51,217 bases of DNA from an uncultured Erysipelotrichaceae bacterium. GTDB lineage: Bacteria > Bacillota_I > Bacilli_A > RFN20 > CAG-826. The translations under genes were made by a program, and so were the position numbers. Location: positions 1 to 51,217 of the forward strand of contig CACXNV010000012.1 in assembly GCA_902769185.1 (NCBI GenBank), written 5' to 3'. Below are positions 43,047 to 51,217 of this stretch, piece by piece (positions within the stretch are counted from its first letter, which is position 1; every line of letters begins with the position of its first letter). Under the pieces are notes generated by a model. It had not been told where the DNA came from and did not search any database. It worked only from the letters and a program-made list of their open reading frames with translations.

Positions 43047-44336
43047 ATGAAAAAGAAAGTATTATTAGTCCCTTTAGCAGCGATGACTTTATCGTTAGTA
43101 GGATGTGGAGAACCTGATGTTGATTACAGTGATAACACTAGATTAACCATGAGAGTTCATGTTGACGAAGGTTCAGAAGAAGGAAATGGTTATAAAGAAA
43201 TCATCACCGCATTTAACCGTGAAAATAATGGCAAAATTAGAGTGGATCTTGAATTTGTCGCTAGAAGTGGTGGAATTTATGAAACCCAATTAGATAACGA
43301 CAAAAGAAAGAACACATTACCAGATTTATTTACATTCGATGCTCCTAAATGTGCATATTACGCTAAAAACGGATATTTATATGACTTATCTAGTAGCTTT
43401 TCTACTACTGAACAAAATAACTTTGTTGCTTTAAATAGATATCAAAGCAAATTATTTGGAATCCCTATTCAAGAAAGTAGTGCAGGTTTCTACTATAACA
43501 AAGATATGTTTAATAGAGCTGGTATTGATGTTAGTGGTGTCACCGTTGATAATCCTTGGACATTTACCCAATTTAAAGATGCTTGCGCAAAACTTAAAGC
43601 TCTTCCAGGATTAAAAGGTGCGGTTGATATGAGACTTGATGCGACCGCTGATGAAACAGCCACCTATTTACTTTATCCATTTGTTTATTCTTGTGGTGGA
43701 TCATTTGTTGATAGCACTGGTTTACACGCTTTGAATTACTTTAATAGCGCTAATAGTAAAAAAGGTTTCCAATTCCTTAAAGATTTACTTGATAACGGTT
43801 ATACCGGCACTAACTATGGTGCTCAAGACTTCTTTACTCACCAAGTTGGTATGTATTTATCTAGTGGATGGACTATCCCAGAATTAGATAACCATGTGAA
43901 ATGGGGACAATATTTCCCAGATAGAAACTCTTGGGGATTATTACCTTATCCAAAAGCAGATGACGGTACTGCTGTTAGCTGTAATGGTTCTTGGAGCTAT
44001 GCTATTGGTAACAACCCTCGTACCGACAAGAGTAATGTTGTGACTTTATTAAAATACATTACTAATGCAAGATCATCTAAAGTCATTACCCAACATACAG
44101 GTATGATTCCTGCTAATAAAGAAGCTCAAGTTGGCTATGCTAATCCTGGATCTGCTGAAGATGTTTTATTACAACAATTAAATAAGACTAGCGAACAACG
44201 TCCAGAGACTATTGGCTATGCTCAATTCTCTTCAGCGTTTGGTAGAGCCATTAAATATTTAAGAGAAAACGGCGTTGATAAATCAGTTGATGACGCTGCT
44301 CAATACTTAGAAACTGAATTAGGTAGATTAAAGTAA
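43047..44336 (+). CDS. Sugar-binding lipoprotein of an ABC importer
   Basis: The protein has 429 residues. It is a lipoprotein signal peptide with lipobox SLVGC (C20 would be lipidated), followed by a family 1 extracellular solute-binding fold: LPDLFTFDAPK, YLYDLSS, GIPIQESSAGFYYNKDMF, VDNPWTFTQFKDAC and SSGWTIPEL are typical blocks of sugar-binding proteins. It captures oligosaccharides outside the membrane for the permeases encoded directly downstream. I prefer ATG 43047 with GGAGG (43033-43037) over an in-frame GTG at 43014 inside the repressor gene. Fructo-oligosaccharides are the likely ligand, judged only from the two GH32 neighbours. Confidence 0.92.
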   Translation: MKKKVLLVPLAAMTLSLVGCGEPDVDYSDNTRLTMRVHVDEGSEEGNGYKEIITAFNRENNGKIRVDLEFVARSGGIYETQLDNDKRKNTLPDLFTFDAPKCAYYAKNGYLYDLSSSFSTTEQNNFVALNRYQSKLFGIPIQESSAGFYYNKDMFNRAGIDVSGVTVDNPWTFTQFKDACAKLKALPGLKGAVDMRLDATADETATYLLYPFVYSCGGSFVDSTGLHALNYFNSANSKKGFQFLKDLLDNGYTGTNYGAQDFFTHQVGMYLSSGWTIPELDNHVKWGQYFPDRNSWGLLPYPKADDGTAVSCNGSWSYAIGNNPRTDKSNVVTLLKYITNARSSKVITQHTGMIPANKEAQVGYANPGSAEDVLLQQLNKTSEQRPETIGYAQFSSAFGRAIKYLRENGVDKSVDDAAQYLETELGRLK

Positions 44337-44348
44337 TAAGGAAGGTTT

Positions 44349-45335
44349 ATGGCGTTAATAGCTCTTTATGTTTTTGCTGCATTTATAGTCATTTTCTTGG
44401 CTATTTTCATCAAAGACTTTATAAAGAATAGAAAGTCGCATTATAAATACCATAAGGGTGAAGTAATTATGGCCTTCATTTTGCTTGCCCCTAGTGTGGT
44501 ATTAGCGTTCTTTTTAGTGCTATTACCGATTATTACTTCTTTAGGTTTTTCATTTACAAATTATACGCTCGGAGATCCAAACAACATTAGCCTTGCTGGT
44601 GGAGATGGCTTTGGTCACTTTAGAGATTTAGTATCTGAATTCCAAGTCAAAGGTGATTTCTATCACGCGATTAAAAACACCGCAATCTTTGTGGTCTTTG
44701 TAGTACCAATTCAAATTGGTTTAGCCTTAGGTTTAGCCTTATTTGTTAATAACAAAAGAAGAGGAACCACAATCTTTAAAGTATGTTTCTTTGCTCCAGT
44801 TGCGGTTTCTTTATCAGTTACGGCTTTCTTCTGGAGAGAAGTATTAGCCAATAGACCTGACGGCATTATGAATTCTATCCTCGCTAATTTTGGAATCCCT
44901 AATCAAGATTTCTTAGGAACCGACAAGATTTTAGGTTGGATGATTGCGATTTCTGCTTGGCAAGGATGTGGCTATCAAATGCTCATTTTCCTTTCTGCCT
45001 TAGGAAATATCAGAAAAGATTTATATGAGGCCGCTAGAGTCGATGGGGCTAATGCATTCCATAGATTTAAAACAGTAACTATTCCAGGACTTAGACCTAC
45101 AATGTTATTTATTTTGATTACTGTTTTTATTGGAGCGTGTCGAGTATTAATTCAACCAATGTTATTAGACCAAGGTGTCTATCCTGGTAGTGTTACTTTA
45201 AGTTTATATATGTATAACCAAGGCCAAAAATACGGTAATGTGGGATTATCGTGTGCGGTGGCGTTACTTATGACTATTGTCATAGGCTCTATTACCTTCT
45301 TACAAAGGCAGCTTCTTAAGGAGAAGAAGAAATAA
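44349..45335 (+). CDS. Sugar ABC transporter permease (MalF type)
   Basis: The protein has 328 residues. An unusual extra N-terminal helix (about 3-23, IALYVFAAFIVIFLAIFI) and a basic stretch precede the usual six helices of MalF/UgpA-type permeases. The EAA loop YEAARVDGANAFHRFKTVTIP contacts the ATPase. PSVVLAFFLVLLPIITSLGFSF marks the first core helix. An AAGGAAGG ribosome site lies before the ATG. The stop codon overlaps the start of the partner permease (TAATG at 45333-45337), consistent with equal synthesis of both membrane subunits. Confidence 0.93.
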   Translation: MALIALYVFAAFIVIFLAIFIKDFIKNRKSHYKYHKGEVIMAFILLAPSVVLAFFLVLLPIITSLGFSFTNYTLGDPNNISLAGGDGFGHFRDLVSEFQVKGDFYHAIKNTAIFVVFVVPIQIGLALGLALFVNNKRRGTTIFKVCFFAPVAVSLSVTAFFWREVLANRPDGIMNSILANFGIPNQDFLGTDKILGWMIAISAWQGCGYQMLIFLSALGNIRKDLYEAARVDGANAFHRFKTVTIPGLRPTMLFILITVFIGACRVLIQPMLLDQGVYPGSVTLSLYMYNQGQKYGNVGLSCAVALLMTIVIGSITFLQRQLLKEKKK

Positions 45336-46258
45336 TGAAAAAGAGATATCTTAATGATCCTAATTTTGTTCGCTCAAAAAGATCGAAGAAAAAGATTGTT
45401 TATTCAGTTATCTATTATTTAACTGGTACTGCTTTATCTTTATTATTCATTCTTCCTCTTTTATATATGCTTGCCGCTTCCACTAAGAGTGAAGCTGCGG
45501 TTGCTACCTCTAATGGAACTTTCTTAATGTTTATCCCTGATTTCACTAACTTAAGTGTATTCTTTGACAACTACGCAGTAGTGTTTGGTGAAAGATACCA
45601 CATTTGGACATATGCGATTAATAGTTTAATTTATTGTTTAGTTGTTATTGTTTTAAATACCTTAGTTAACGGATTAGCGGGATATGTATTAGCAAAATTC
45701 CATTTCCCTGCGAAAGGATTCTTTAGCTTTATCATTATTTTCTTAATGGTGGTTCCAGTAGAAACAAGTATCATTCCGCTTTTATCTATCGTTCAAGATT
45801 TATTACATCTAAATAAAGGATTCTTCTCGATAATAGCGATAGTGATACCTAGTATTATTTCCGTCTTTAATATTTTCTTATATACCCAATTCTTCTCCTC
45901 TATTCCTAAAGAATATGAAGAAGCAATGCATATCGATGGAGCGGGTAGAGTAAGAATGTTCTTTAATTTAATTCTCCCATTATCTAAACCAATTGTGGCG
46001 ACTACTGCAGTTTTCACCTTTATTGGCGTGTGGAACGATTATGTGTGGCCAAGTTTAGTTGTGGATAATAGAGGAACCTCGGGTTGGCCACTATATCCAA
46101 TTCAATACGCGGTCAATATTATTACTAGCTCTGATGGTATCACTACCGGCCAAATCATGGCAGCGTTAGTTATTACTACTTTACCAATATTTATATTATA
46201 TGTTGCAGCGCAGAAATATATCGTCAAAGGATTCGGCACTGCTGGACTTAAGATGTAG
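45335..46258 (+). CDS. Sugar ABC transporter permease (MalG type)
   Basis: The protein has 307 residues and six hydrophobic helices. The EAA loop YEEAMHIDGAGRVRMFFNLILP is the ATPase docking motif of MalG/UgpE-type subunits, and TFIGVWNDYVWP is the usual conserved block after it. It ends with QKYIVKGFGTAGLKM, a typical MalG C-terminus. A basic N-terminal run (RSKRSKKKIV) sits on the cytoplasmic side. Together with the MalF-type subunit, the lipoprotein and the ATPase it completes a full importer. Confidence 0.93.
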   Translation: MKKRYLNDPNFVRSKRSKKKIVYSVIYYLTGTALSLLFILPLLYMLAASTKSEAAVATSNGTFLMFIPDFTNLSVFFDNYAVVFGERYHIWTYAINSLIYCLVVIVLNTLVNGLAGYVLAKFHFPAKGFFSFIIIFLMVVPVETSIIPLLSIVQDLLHLNKGFFSIIAIVIPSIISVFNIFLYTQFFSSIPKEYEEAMHIDGAGRVRMFFNLILPLSKPIVATTAVFTFIGVWNDYVWPSLVVDNRGTSGWPLYPIQYAVNIITSSDGITTGQIMAALVITTLPIFILYVAAQKYIVKGFGTAGLKM

Positions 46259-46273
46259 GAAGGACGATTAAAT

Positions 46274-48814
46274 ATGAGAAAAAGAAATTTACTACCTTTA
46301 TTTGCTTATATTTGTTCATTAACTCTTGGTGGCTGCTCTAGTACAGTAGATAAAGAAACTACTGCGGCAGTGAGTTTCTCTTTTGAAAGCACTAAAGATT
46401 GCTATACAAGAGACTCAGGAGCGAAAAAAGATCGCTATATCGATTATGTTTTCGCTAAAGAAAACGCAGAATCATTATTTAAAAAACCTAATGATCCACT
46501 TCAAAAACAAGGTGTCTCTGGTAAATCCTTATATATGGACGGTTTTTCCACTCGTATTGAAATGAGTGATTATATTGGTCCTACTAATAAAATTACTTTC
46601 TCTACTTGGGTTGCTCCTCGTGGATTTGAAAATTTAAATAGATATGGTAACGAGACTATTGCTCGAGGTCATCCAAGAATGACTTCCCTATTTAACTGGG
46701 GCCATATGGAAGCTGAAGAAGGATTCTTATTTGGTTATGGTAGACTCGGTTTATGGGGTTTACAAATGAATTTAAGAAATAAGACTACTGGTCAAAAAGT
46801 TTTCGTGGGATATTATGACCCACTTAATGCTTTGCCTTTATATGAATGGAGTCATATCTCTGCAACTTTTGATGGAGATAAAGGCTATATTTGTCTAACT
46901 TTTAACGGTCAAGTCGCATATGAATCTTTAATTCCTGATTTAGAAAATACAGAAATTGTTAGTAGTGCTAAACCATTATATTTTGGCTATTACTGCTCTA
47001 CCATTTATGAATTTGGTGTTCCTAGACAAATGCCTTCTGCATTAGTGGATGAAGCAGAAGTATATCATGAGTCTATGACTCCAAAACAAATGAATTATTT
47101 ATTTACACGTTACTCTGATAACGGTAACGTTCCTACTTTACCATTTAGCGAAGTTCAACTTGATAGTAGTGTTTATGATGGAGATAGATTTAGACCTCAA
47201 TATCATGCGATCCCTCCTGCTGTCTGGATGAATGAACCTCACGCCCCAATTTATTATAAGGGCATGTATCACGTCTTTTATCAACATAACCCAATTGGAC
47301 CTTATTGGTCTCAAATTAGATGGGCTCATATTTGTTCTCCAGATATGATTCACTGGCGTTATGTTAAAGACGCAGTTGCACCTACTAAACCAGCTTGTCC
47401 AGAAGGAGCCTGGACCGGAGGATCAGTTATTGGACCTGATGGAGTCCCTTGGCTTACTATTACCGCTGGAACTAATTACGCAGATTATGAAGAAACATCA
47501 ACATTCTCACATCAATCTGTGTGTTATGTTCATCCAGTTGACCCAACTGATCCATATTTAACCGATTGGTATGTTGAAGATGTTAATACTTTGGTTCAAC
47601 CAAGTGACTGGTCTCAAGGCAAGATTGAAGAATTTAGAGATCCATTTATTTGGTATGATGCCCCTTATTATTACATGATGGTGTCAACTTCTGTTGCTGC
47701 TGACTGGGATACTTCTCATGGTGGCTCTACAAACATGTATAGATCTACTGATATGAGAAACTGGGAATATAAAGGTTTCACTTTTGAAGTGAGTTATCAA
47801 GATTATCCTGAACAAGGAAAACACTGGGAATGTTGTGTCATGCTTCCAATTTCTACTGAAGATAAAAGCGTTACTAAATATATCTTTATGGATTCTCCTC
47901 AATATACAGTCTCTGGATATGTTGTTGATACATATTACTGGATTGGAACATTTAATAAAGATACTTGTAGATTTATTCCTGATGATCCTAAACCAAGATT
48001 ATTTGACCATGGCAAGGGCATTTGGACTGGTCAAACTGGATTTACCTATTTAACTGATGAAGAAAGAGCAGCGGGCATCTCAAATTATGAAGATGGTCAC
48101 ACAGTGATTTATGCGATCGCTCAAGGAAAGTCCGCTGGTACAAATCAGAATAAGATTGCGGGCTGGGCTCATAATTTTGCAATGCCAGTAGAAATCTTCT
48201 TAGCTCCTAACGGAAGAGATGTTATTAGAAGACCAGTAAAGGCTATTGATACTTTATATAAAGAAACTTTATTTGAATATGAAGGCAGTGGTAAATCCGC
48301 TTCTGAACTTGCTGAAGAACTTAAAAATGTGAGAAGCGATATGTACCAAATTGAAGCGACTTTCTCACTTAATCCTTCTGATAACTATATAAGCGGCATT
48401 TACGTGAGATATAACCCAAATGATAACTATATGGGTACAGAAAGAACGGCAATTAAATTTGAAAAGACTGCCTATACAGGTAACGCTGATAAAGTCTTTG
48501 TCGACCGTTTATTATCTACAACCATTGATTATATTGATACTTCTGATACATGGCATTTACCAGTAGACACAAAAGATTTTAACGTTCGTATTTTAGTCGA
48601 CCGTTCAATGTTAGAAATTTACGTTAATGATATTGAGACAATTACCACTCGTATTTATCCAAAATATGGAGATAGTGATTATATTTCCTTATTCGATAAT
48701 GGTGGCAACATGTCTATCACTAAATTCAAAGTTACCCAAATGAAAGGCTGCTTCAAAGATGAAGTAGAACCTGCTTATTACGGTAACGTTGGAAATTTAG
48801 CGGATTATAACTAG
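46274..48814 (+). CDS. GH32 lipoprotein with N-terminal LamG-like domain and WMNEPH nucleophile motif
   Basis: The protein has 846 residues. The lipoprotein signal has lipobox LTLGGC (C21). A LamG-like jelly roll (about 40-270, FSTWVAPRGFEN, WSHISATFDGDKGYI) precedes a GH32 catalytic domain. Motifs are AVWMNEPHAPIYYKG (E321 where most GH32 have Asp), EEFRDPFIWYD (D456) and HWECCVMLP (E519), then a C-terminal GH32 beta-sandwich with ILVDRSMLEIYVND. The WMNEPH variant marks a distinct subset; a longer nucleophile side chain may mean altered chemistry or specificity, such as a transferase or an endo-acting enzyme (inference). It would act on fructans at the outer face of the membrane, upstream of import. 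AGGAAGGA lies before the ATG. Confidence 0.9.
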   Translation: MRKRNLLPLFAYICSLTLGGCSSTVDKETTAAVSFSFESTKDCYTRDSGAKKDRYIDYVFAKENAESLFKKPNDPLQKQGVSGKSLYMDGFSTRIEMSDYIGPTNKITFSTWVAPRGFENLNRYGNETIARGHPRMTSLFNWGHMEAEEGFLFGYGRLGLWGLQMNLRNKTTGQKVFVGYYDPLNALPLYEWSHISATFDGDKGYICLTFNGQVAYESLIPDLENTEIVSSAKPLYFGYYCSTIYEFGVPRQMPSALVDEAEVYHESMTPKQMNYLFTRYSDNGNVPTLPFSEVQLDSSVYDGDRFRPQYHAIPPAVWMNEPHAPIYYKGMYHVFYQHNPIGPYWSQIRWAHICSPDMIHWRYVKDAVAPTKPACPEGAWTGGSVIGPDGVPWLTITAGTNYADYEETSTFSHQSVCYVHPVDPTDPYLTDWYVEDVNTLVQPSDWSQGKIEEFRDPFIWYDAPYYYMMVSTSVAADWDTSHGGSTNMYRSTDMRNWEYKGFTFEVSYQDYPEQGKHWECCVMLPISTEDKSVTKYIFMDSPQYTVSGYVVDTYYWIGTFNKDTCRFIPDDPKPRLFDHGKGIWTGQTGFTYLTDEERAAGISNYEDGHTVIYAIAQGKSAGTNQNKIAGWAHNFAMPVEIFLAPNGRDVIRRPVKAIDTLYKETLFEYEGSGKSASELAEELKNVRSDMYQIEATFSLNPSDNYISGIYVRYNPNDNYMGTERTAIKFEKTAYTGNADKVFVDRLLSTTIDYIDTSDTWHLPVDTKDFNVRILVDRSMLEIYVNDIETITTRIYPKYGDSDYISLFDNGGNMSITKFKVTQMKGCFKDEVEPAYYGNVGNLADYN

Positions 48815-48826
48815 GAGGCTATGAGT

Positions 48827-51217
48827 ATGAATAAATATATTAAAACCTTGTTTATTAGCTTATTTGCTATTCCTTTAGTTGGATGTGGTTCATCTAGTTC
48901 TAAAGTTATTTACCATTCAGTTTTAAACGGAGGATTTGAAACCTCTGATTTAAGTGGATGGACTGTTGAATATGGTGATGCTTACACTGATGATTCAGTG
49001 TCTTCTAGAACCTATTTTACCTTTGATGATGATACTGAACACAATAGACTCGATATTAAAAAGACTGGAAACTGGTATTTATCTGGTCAAGGATTTGATT
49101 TATCTTATTCTCATGGCAGAGTCGGCTCTATTAGAAGTAATAATTTCTATTTAGATAATGATGGTTTAATTACAGTGAAACTCGCTGGTGGGGCCACTAG
49201 AAAAGGGAAATATGATGATTCTCCACTTAAAAACGAACAAGAGATTTGTTATTTTGGAGTGTATTTAGCCTCTAGTGATCAAATGATCGCTAAACAAACA
49301 AATAAATTCTTTAAGCAACATATTGAATATGTTGAAGCAAGTAAATATAACAATAACTATTACAACACCGATAATTTCTATGAATACACGATTGATTTAG
49401 AGGAATACGCTAATCAAGAAGTTTATGTTCGTGTTGTTGATAACGATAGAGATGTCTATTATGGCTATTTAAGTGTTGATGATATTCGTGTTGGTTATGT
49501 AGGCGCACAAACTGAAGGTGCATATTACACAAAAACACGTGAATATATAGATGATGTGGAAGCTATTGATAAATATCACATCAAGAACCCTGATTTCGAA
49601 ATTGGCTCTTTAGGTGGCTGGACAGTTGTTGAAGGCGAAGCTTTCTCTAACGAAGGAGTAAACGTCGAAAATGGCTGGTGGAACGAATATATTACCTATA
49701 ATAAAGACGGTAAATATCATTATGGTTACTATAAACCAAGTGCGACAGGTATTCTTCGTTCCTCTACTTTTGAATTAGGTGGGAAAGGATTTATCTCCTT
49801 TAAGTTAGGTGGATGTATGGAACAAGCTTTAACTTATATCCGCTTTATGGCAGTTAATGGGGGAGAACCTATTGAAGTCGCTAGAGTTTCTAACGTTCAA
49901 TATAAAAACGAACAATTCCCATTTATTCCAATGAAAATGCATCTTCTTAATATGATTCAATACTATATTGATTTAGGTGAATATGTTGGCGAAGATTTAT
50001 ATATTGAAATCGTGGATAATAACACAAGCGCAGAAGAATTAGGATGCATGACTTTTGATAGTTTTGAAACATTCTATTTAGATACACCATACTGGGAAGA
50101 TAAAGAATATTACAAGATTGATATTGCTTCGACTTATGAAAGAGAACCAGTTAACGAATATCAACCAGTGAACGGAACTTTTGAAACTGGTGATTTAACA
50201 GGTTGGACTTTAGAATCCTCTAACGGCACTGATATTGGTGTAATATCTTCTAAAACCTATTGGTGGAATAGTCCTAGATTAACATTTAATAAACGTGGCA
50301 CTTATTTCTTCTCTGGAGAAAATAATGAAGTTGGAACTGGAACATTAACTTCAAGTAGCTTTAAAGTTGGTGGAGTGGGCTATATGACATTTAGAATGTC
50401 AGGCGCAAGAGACCCATTAAGTGTTTATGTTTCTATTATTGACGCTTCTACTAACGAAGAATTATTAAGATTTACAAACTTCATGTTCAACGATCTTAAC
50501 GATGAAACTGAAAGAGTGGGACATGGAGAAAACTTAATGAATATGATCTTCTATAAAGCTGATTTAACATCTTTATTAAATAAAGAGGTCAAAATTCAAG
50601 TAGTGGATAACGCTACTAGTAATTGGGGATTAGTCTGTGTTGATAGCTTCATCACTTATTACGAGAGTATGAGTGCGATTGACTCATCCGCTTTACTAAA
50701 TCCAAATGCTTTAGAATACAAAGAAAGTGTTTCTGAATATCAAGTTACTAACGGCACCCTTGAAACTGGTGATATGAGTGGCTGGACAATTGATGGAGAC
50801 TCTATTTTAGAAATTTCTAGAGATTATACTTGGTGGCATGAATGCTTCTTATATAATAAGCAAGGTTCTTACTTCTTAAATGGTTGGGTTGTTGGAGAAG
50901 AAAATGTTGGTGCTTTAACTTCTAGTAGCTTTACTTTAGGCGGAAGTGGATTTGTCTCTTATCGTTTAGGCGGCGGTAAAAATAAAGAATTATGTCACAT
51001 TGAATTTATTGATGCAGATACAGGTGATGTATTAGCCACAACCTATAACCAAAAATTTAAAGAAATCACTAAATCTTATTATTATCTTGGTTATCCAAAA
51101 GATTTAGCTTTAGACGGCTTCTATGCTGCTAATATGGCGGAATATAAAGTTGATTTAAGTGAATTTATTGGTCGCCACATTCAAATTAGAATTGTCGATA
51201 ACGCGACTGATGATTGG
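48827..51217 (+). CDS. Lipoprotein with tandem carbohydrate-binding-like modules (C-terminus beyond window)
   Basis: At least 797 residues are open to the window's last base. The lipoprotein signal is MNKYIKTLFISLFAI with lipobox PLVGC. Four copies of a module beginning with 'N-G/P-x-F/L-E-x-G/S-D/S-L/M-x-G-W-T' follow: NGGFETSDLSGWTVE, NPDFEIGSLGGWTVV, NGTFETGDLTGWTLE and NGTLETGDMSGWTID. Inside each, F.LGG.G..S.rLGG-like strands and a VDN near the end recur, as in CBM4/9-type jelly rolls. No catalytic motif is seen in the visible part. It probably holds fructan at the surface next to the GH32 enzymes, though a downstream catalytic domain cannot be excluded. GGAGG (48814-48818) favours ATG 48827 over the ATG at 48821. 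Confidence 0.8.
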   Translation, partial: MNKYIKTLFISLFAIPLVGCGSSSSKVIYHSVLNGGFETSDLSGWTVEYGDAYTDDSVSSRTYFTFDDDTEHNRLDIKKTGNWYLSGQGFDLSYSHGRVGSIRSNNFYLDNDGLITVKLAGGATRKGKYDDSPLKNEQEICYFGVYLASSDQMIAKQTNKFFKQHIEYVEASKYNNNYYNTDNFYEYTIDLEEYANQEVYVRVVDNDRDVYYGYLSVDDIRVGYVGAQTEGAYYTKTREYIDDVEAIDKYHIKNPDFEIGSLGGWTVVEGEAFSNEGVNVENGWWNEYITYNKDGKYHYGYYKPSATGILRSSTFELGGKGFISFKLGGCMEQALTYIRFMAVNGGEPIEVARVSNVQYKNEQFPFIPMKMHLLNMIQYYIDLGEYVGEDLYIEIVDNNTSAEELGCMTFDSFETFYLDTPYWEDKEYYKIDIASTYEREPVNEYQPVNGTFETGDLTGWTLESSNGTDIGVISSKTYWWNSPRLTFNKRGTYFFSGENNEVGTGTLTSSSFKVGGVGYMTFRMSGARDPLSVYVSIIDASTNEELLRFTNFMFNDLNDETERVGHGENLMNMIFYKADLTSLLNKEVKIQVVDNATSNWGLVCVDSFITYYESMSAIDSSALLNPNALEYKESVSEYQVTNGTLETGDMSGWTIDGDSILEISRDYTWWHECFLYNKQGSYFLNGWVVGEENVGALTSSSFTLGGSGFVSYRLGGGKNKELCHIEFIDADTGDVLATTYNQKFKEITKSYYYLGYPKDLALDGFYAANMAEYKVDLSEFIGRHIQIRIVDNATDDW

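Noticed and set aside
1-51217. Mycoplasma-type code with TGA as tryptophan
   Set aside because: Tryptophan is coded by TGG throughout, and several genes end naturally at TGA overlapping the next ATG.
1-51217. CRISPR arrays, rRNA, tRNA, insertion sequences or phage genes
   Set aside because: Spacers are short and hold promoters, terminators and leaders only; no regular spaced repeats, tRNA-like folds, transposase or integrase motifs were seen.

Overview
The window is AT-rich bacterial DNA. It is densely coded, mostly on the + strand, with short spacers and many overlapping start/stop codons. TGA is used as a normal stop (e.g. 11052-11054, 14238-14240, 16662-16664, 38468-38470), so this is not a code-4 mollicute. 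The SipW-type signal peptidase, lipoproteins, MalFG/UgpC-type sugar importer, LacI regulator, BspA-like repeats and class I c-di-GMP riboswitch suggest an uncultured, probably gut-associated member of the Bacilli (Firmicutes/Tenericutes border). This placement is inference, because no rRNA or tRNA is present.

Region A (1-5.6 kb): the tail of a BspA-like leucine-rich-repeat surface protein. It is followed by three c-di-GMP enzymes: an HD-GYP phosphodiesterase, a membrane protein with degenerate GGDEF plus intact EAL, and a membrane diguanylate cyclase. A terminator closes the region.

Region B (5.6-20.5 kb), the most interesting part: a stand-alone TasA-like secreted protein with its own terminator is followed by a strong promoter and a GEMM-I c-di-GMP riboswitch (about 6831-6958). 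The riboswitch has an overlapping terminator whose geometry predicts an ON switch. It leads an operon of nine tightly packed genes: one membrane-anchored and three SipW-dependent TasA-like proteins, a membrane-tethered McrB-type AAA+ ATPase, a coiled-coil partner protein, a SipW-type signal peptidase, an EAL phosphodiesterase, a nucleosidase-like probable pseudoenzyme and a degenerate PAS/EAL probable c-di-GMP receptor. A perfect terminator ends it at 20471. Read together, this looks like a c-di-GMP-gated system that makes and exports a surface fibre or matrix, with built-in negative feedback through the EAL protein.

Region C (20.5-29.4 kb): a small membrane protein (- strand); a 1269-residue GGDEF+EAL+PAS protein translationally coupled to a K+ channel; a decayed gene remnant; then a - strand group of fatty-aldehyde dehydrogenase, YhhN-type lysoplasmalogenase and ArsB/NhaD-type permease. 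The first two fit plasmalogen breakdown.

Region D (29.4-37 kb): three secreted or surface proteins. The outer two share N-terminal signal sequences, a C-terminal helical module, a membrane anchor and a hairpin placed just before the ribosome binding site. The middle one ends in a barnase-type ribonuclease domain with all catalytic residues.

Region E (37-51.2 kb, running off the edge): a fructan-use operon under a promoter flanked by two LacI-type operators. It encodes a MsmK/UgpC-type ATPase, a surface-anchored GH32, a LacI repressor, a sugar-binding lipoprotein, two permeases, a GH32 lipoprotein and a lipoprotein with repeated carbohydrate-binding-like modules. It appears self-contained: extracellular hydrolysis, capture, import and substrate-responsive control.
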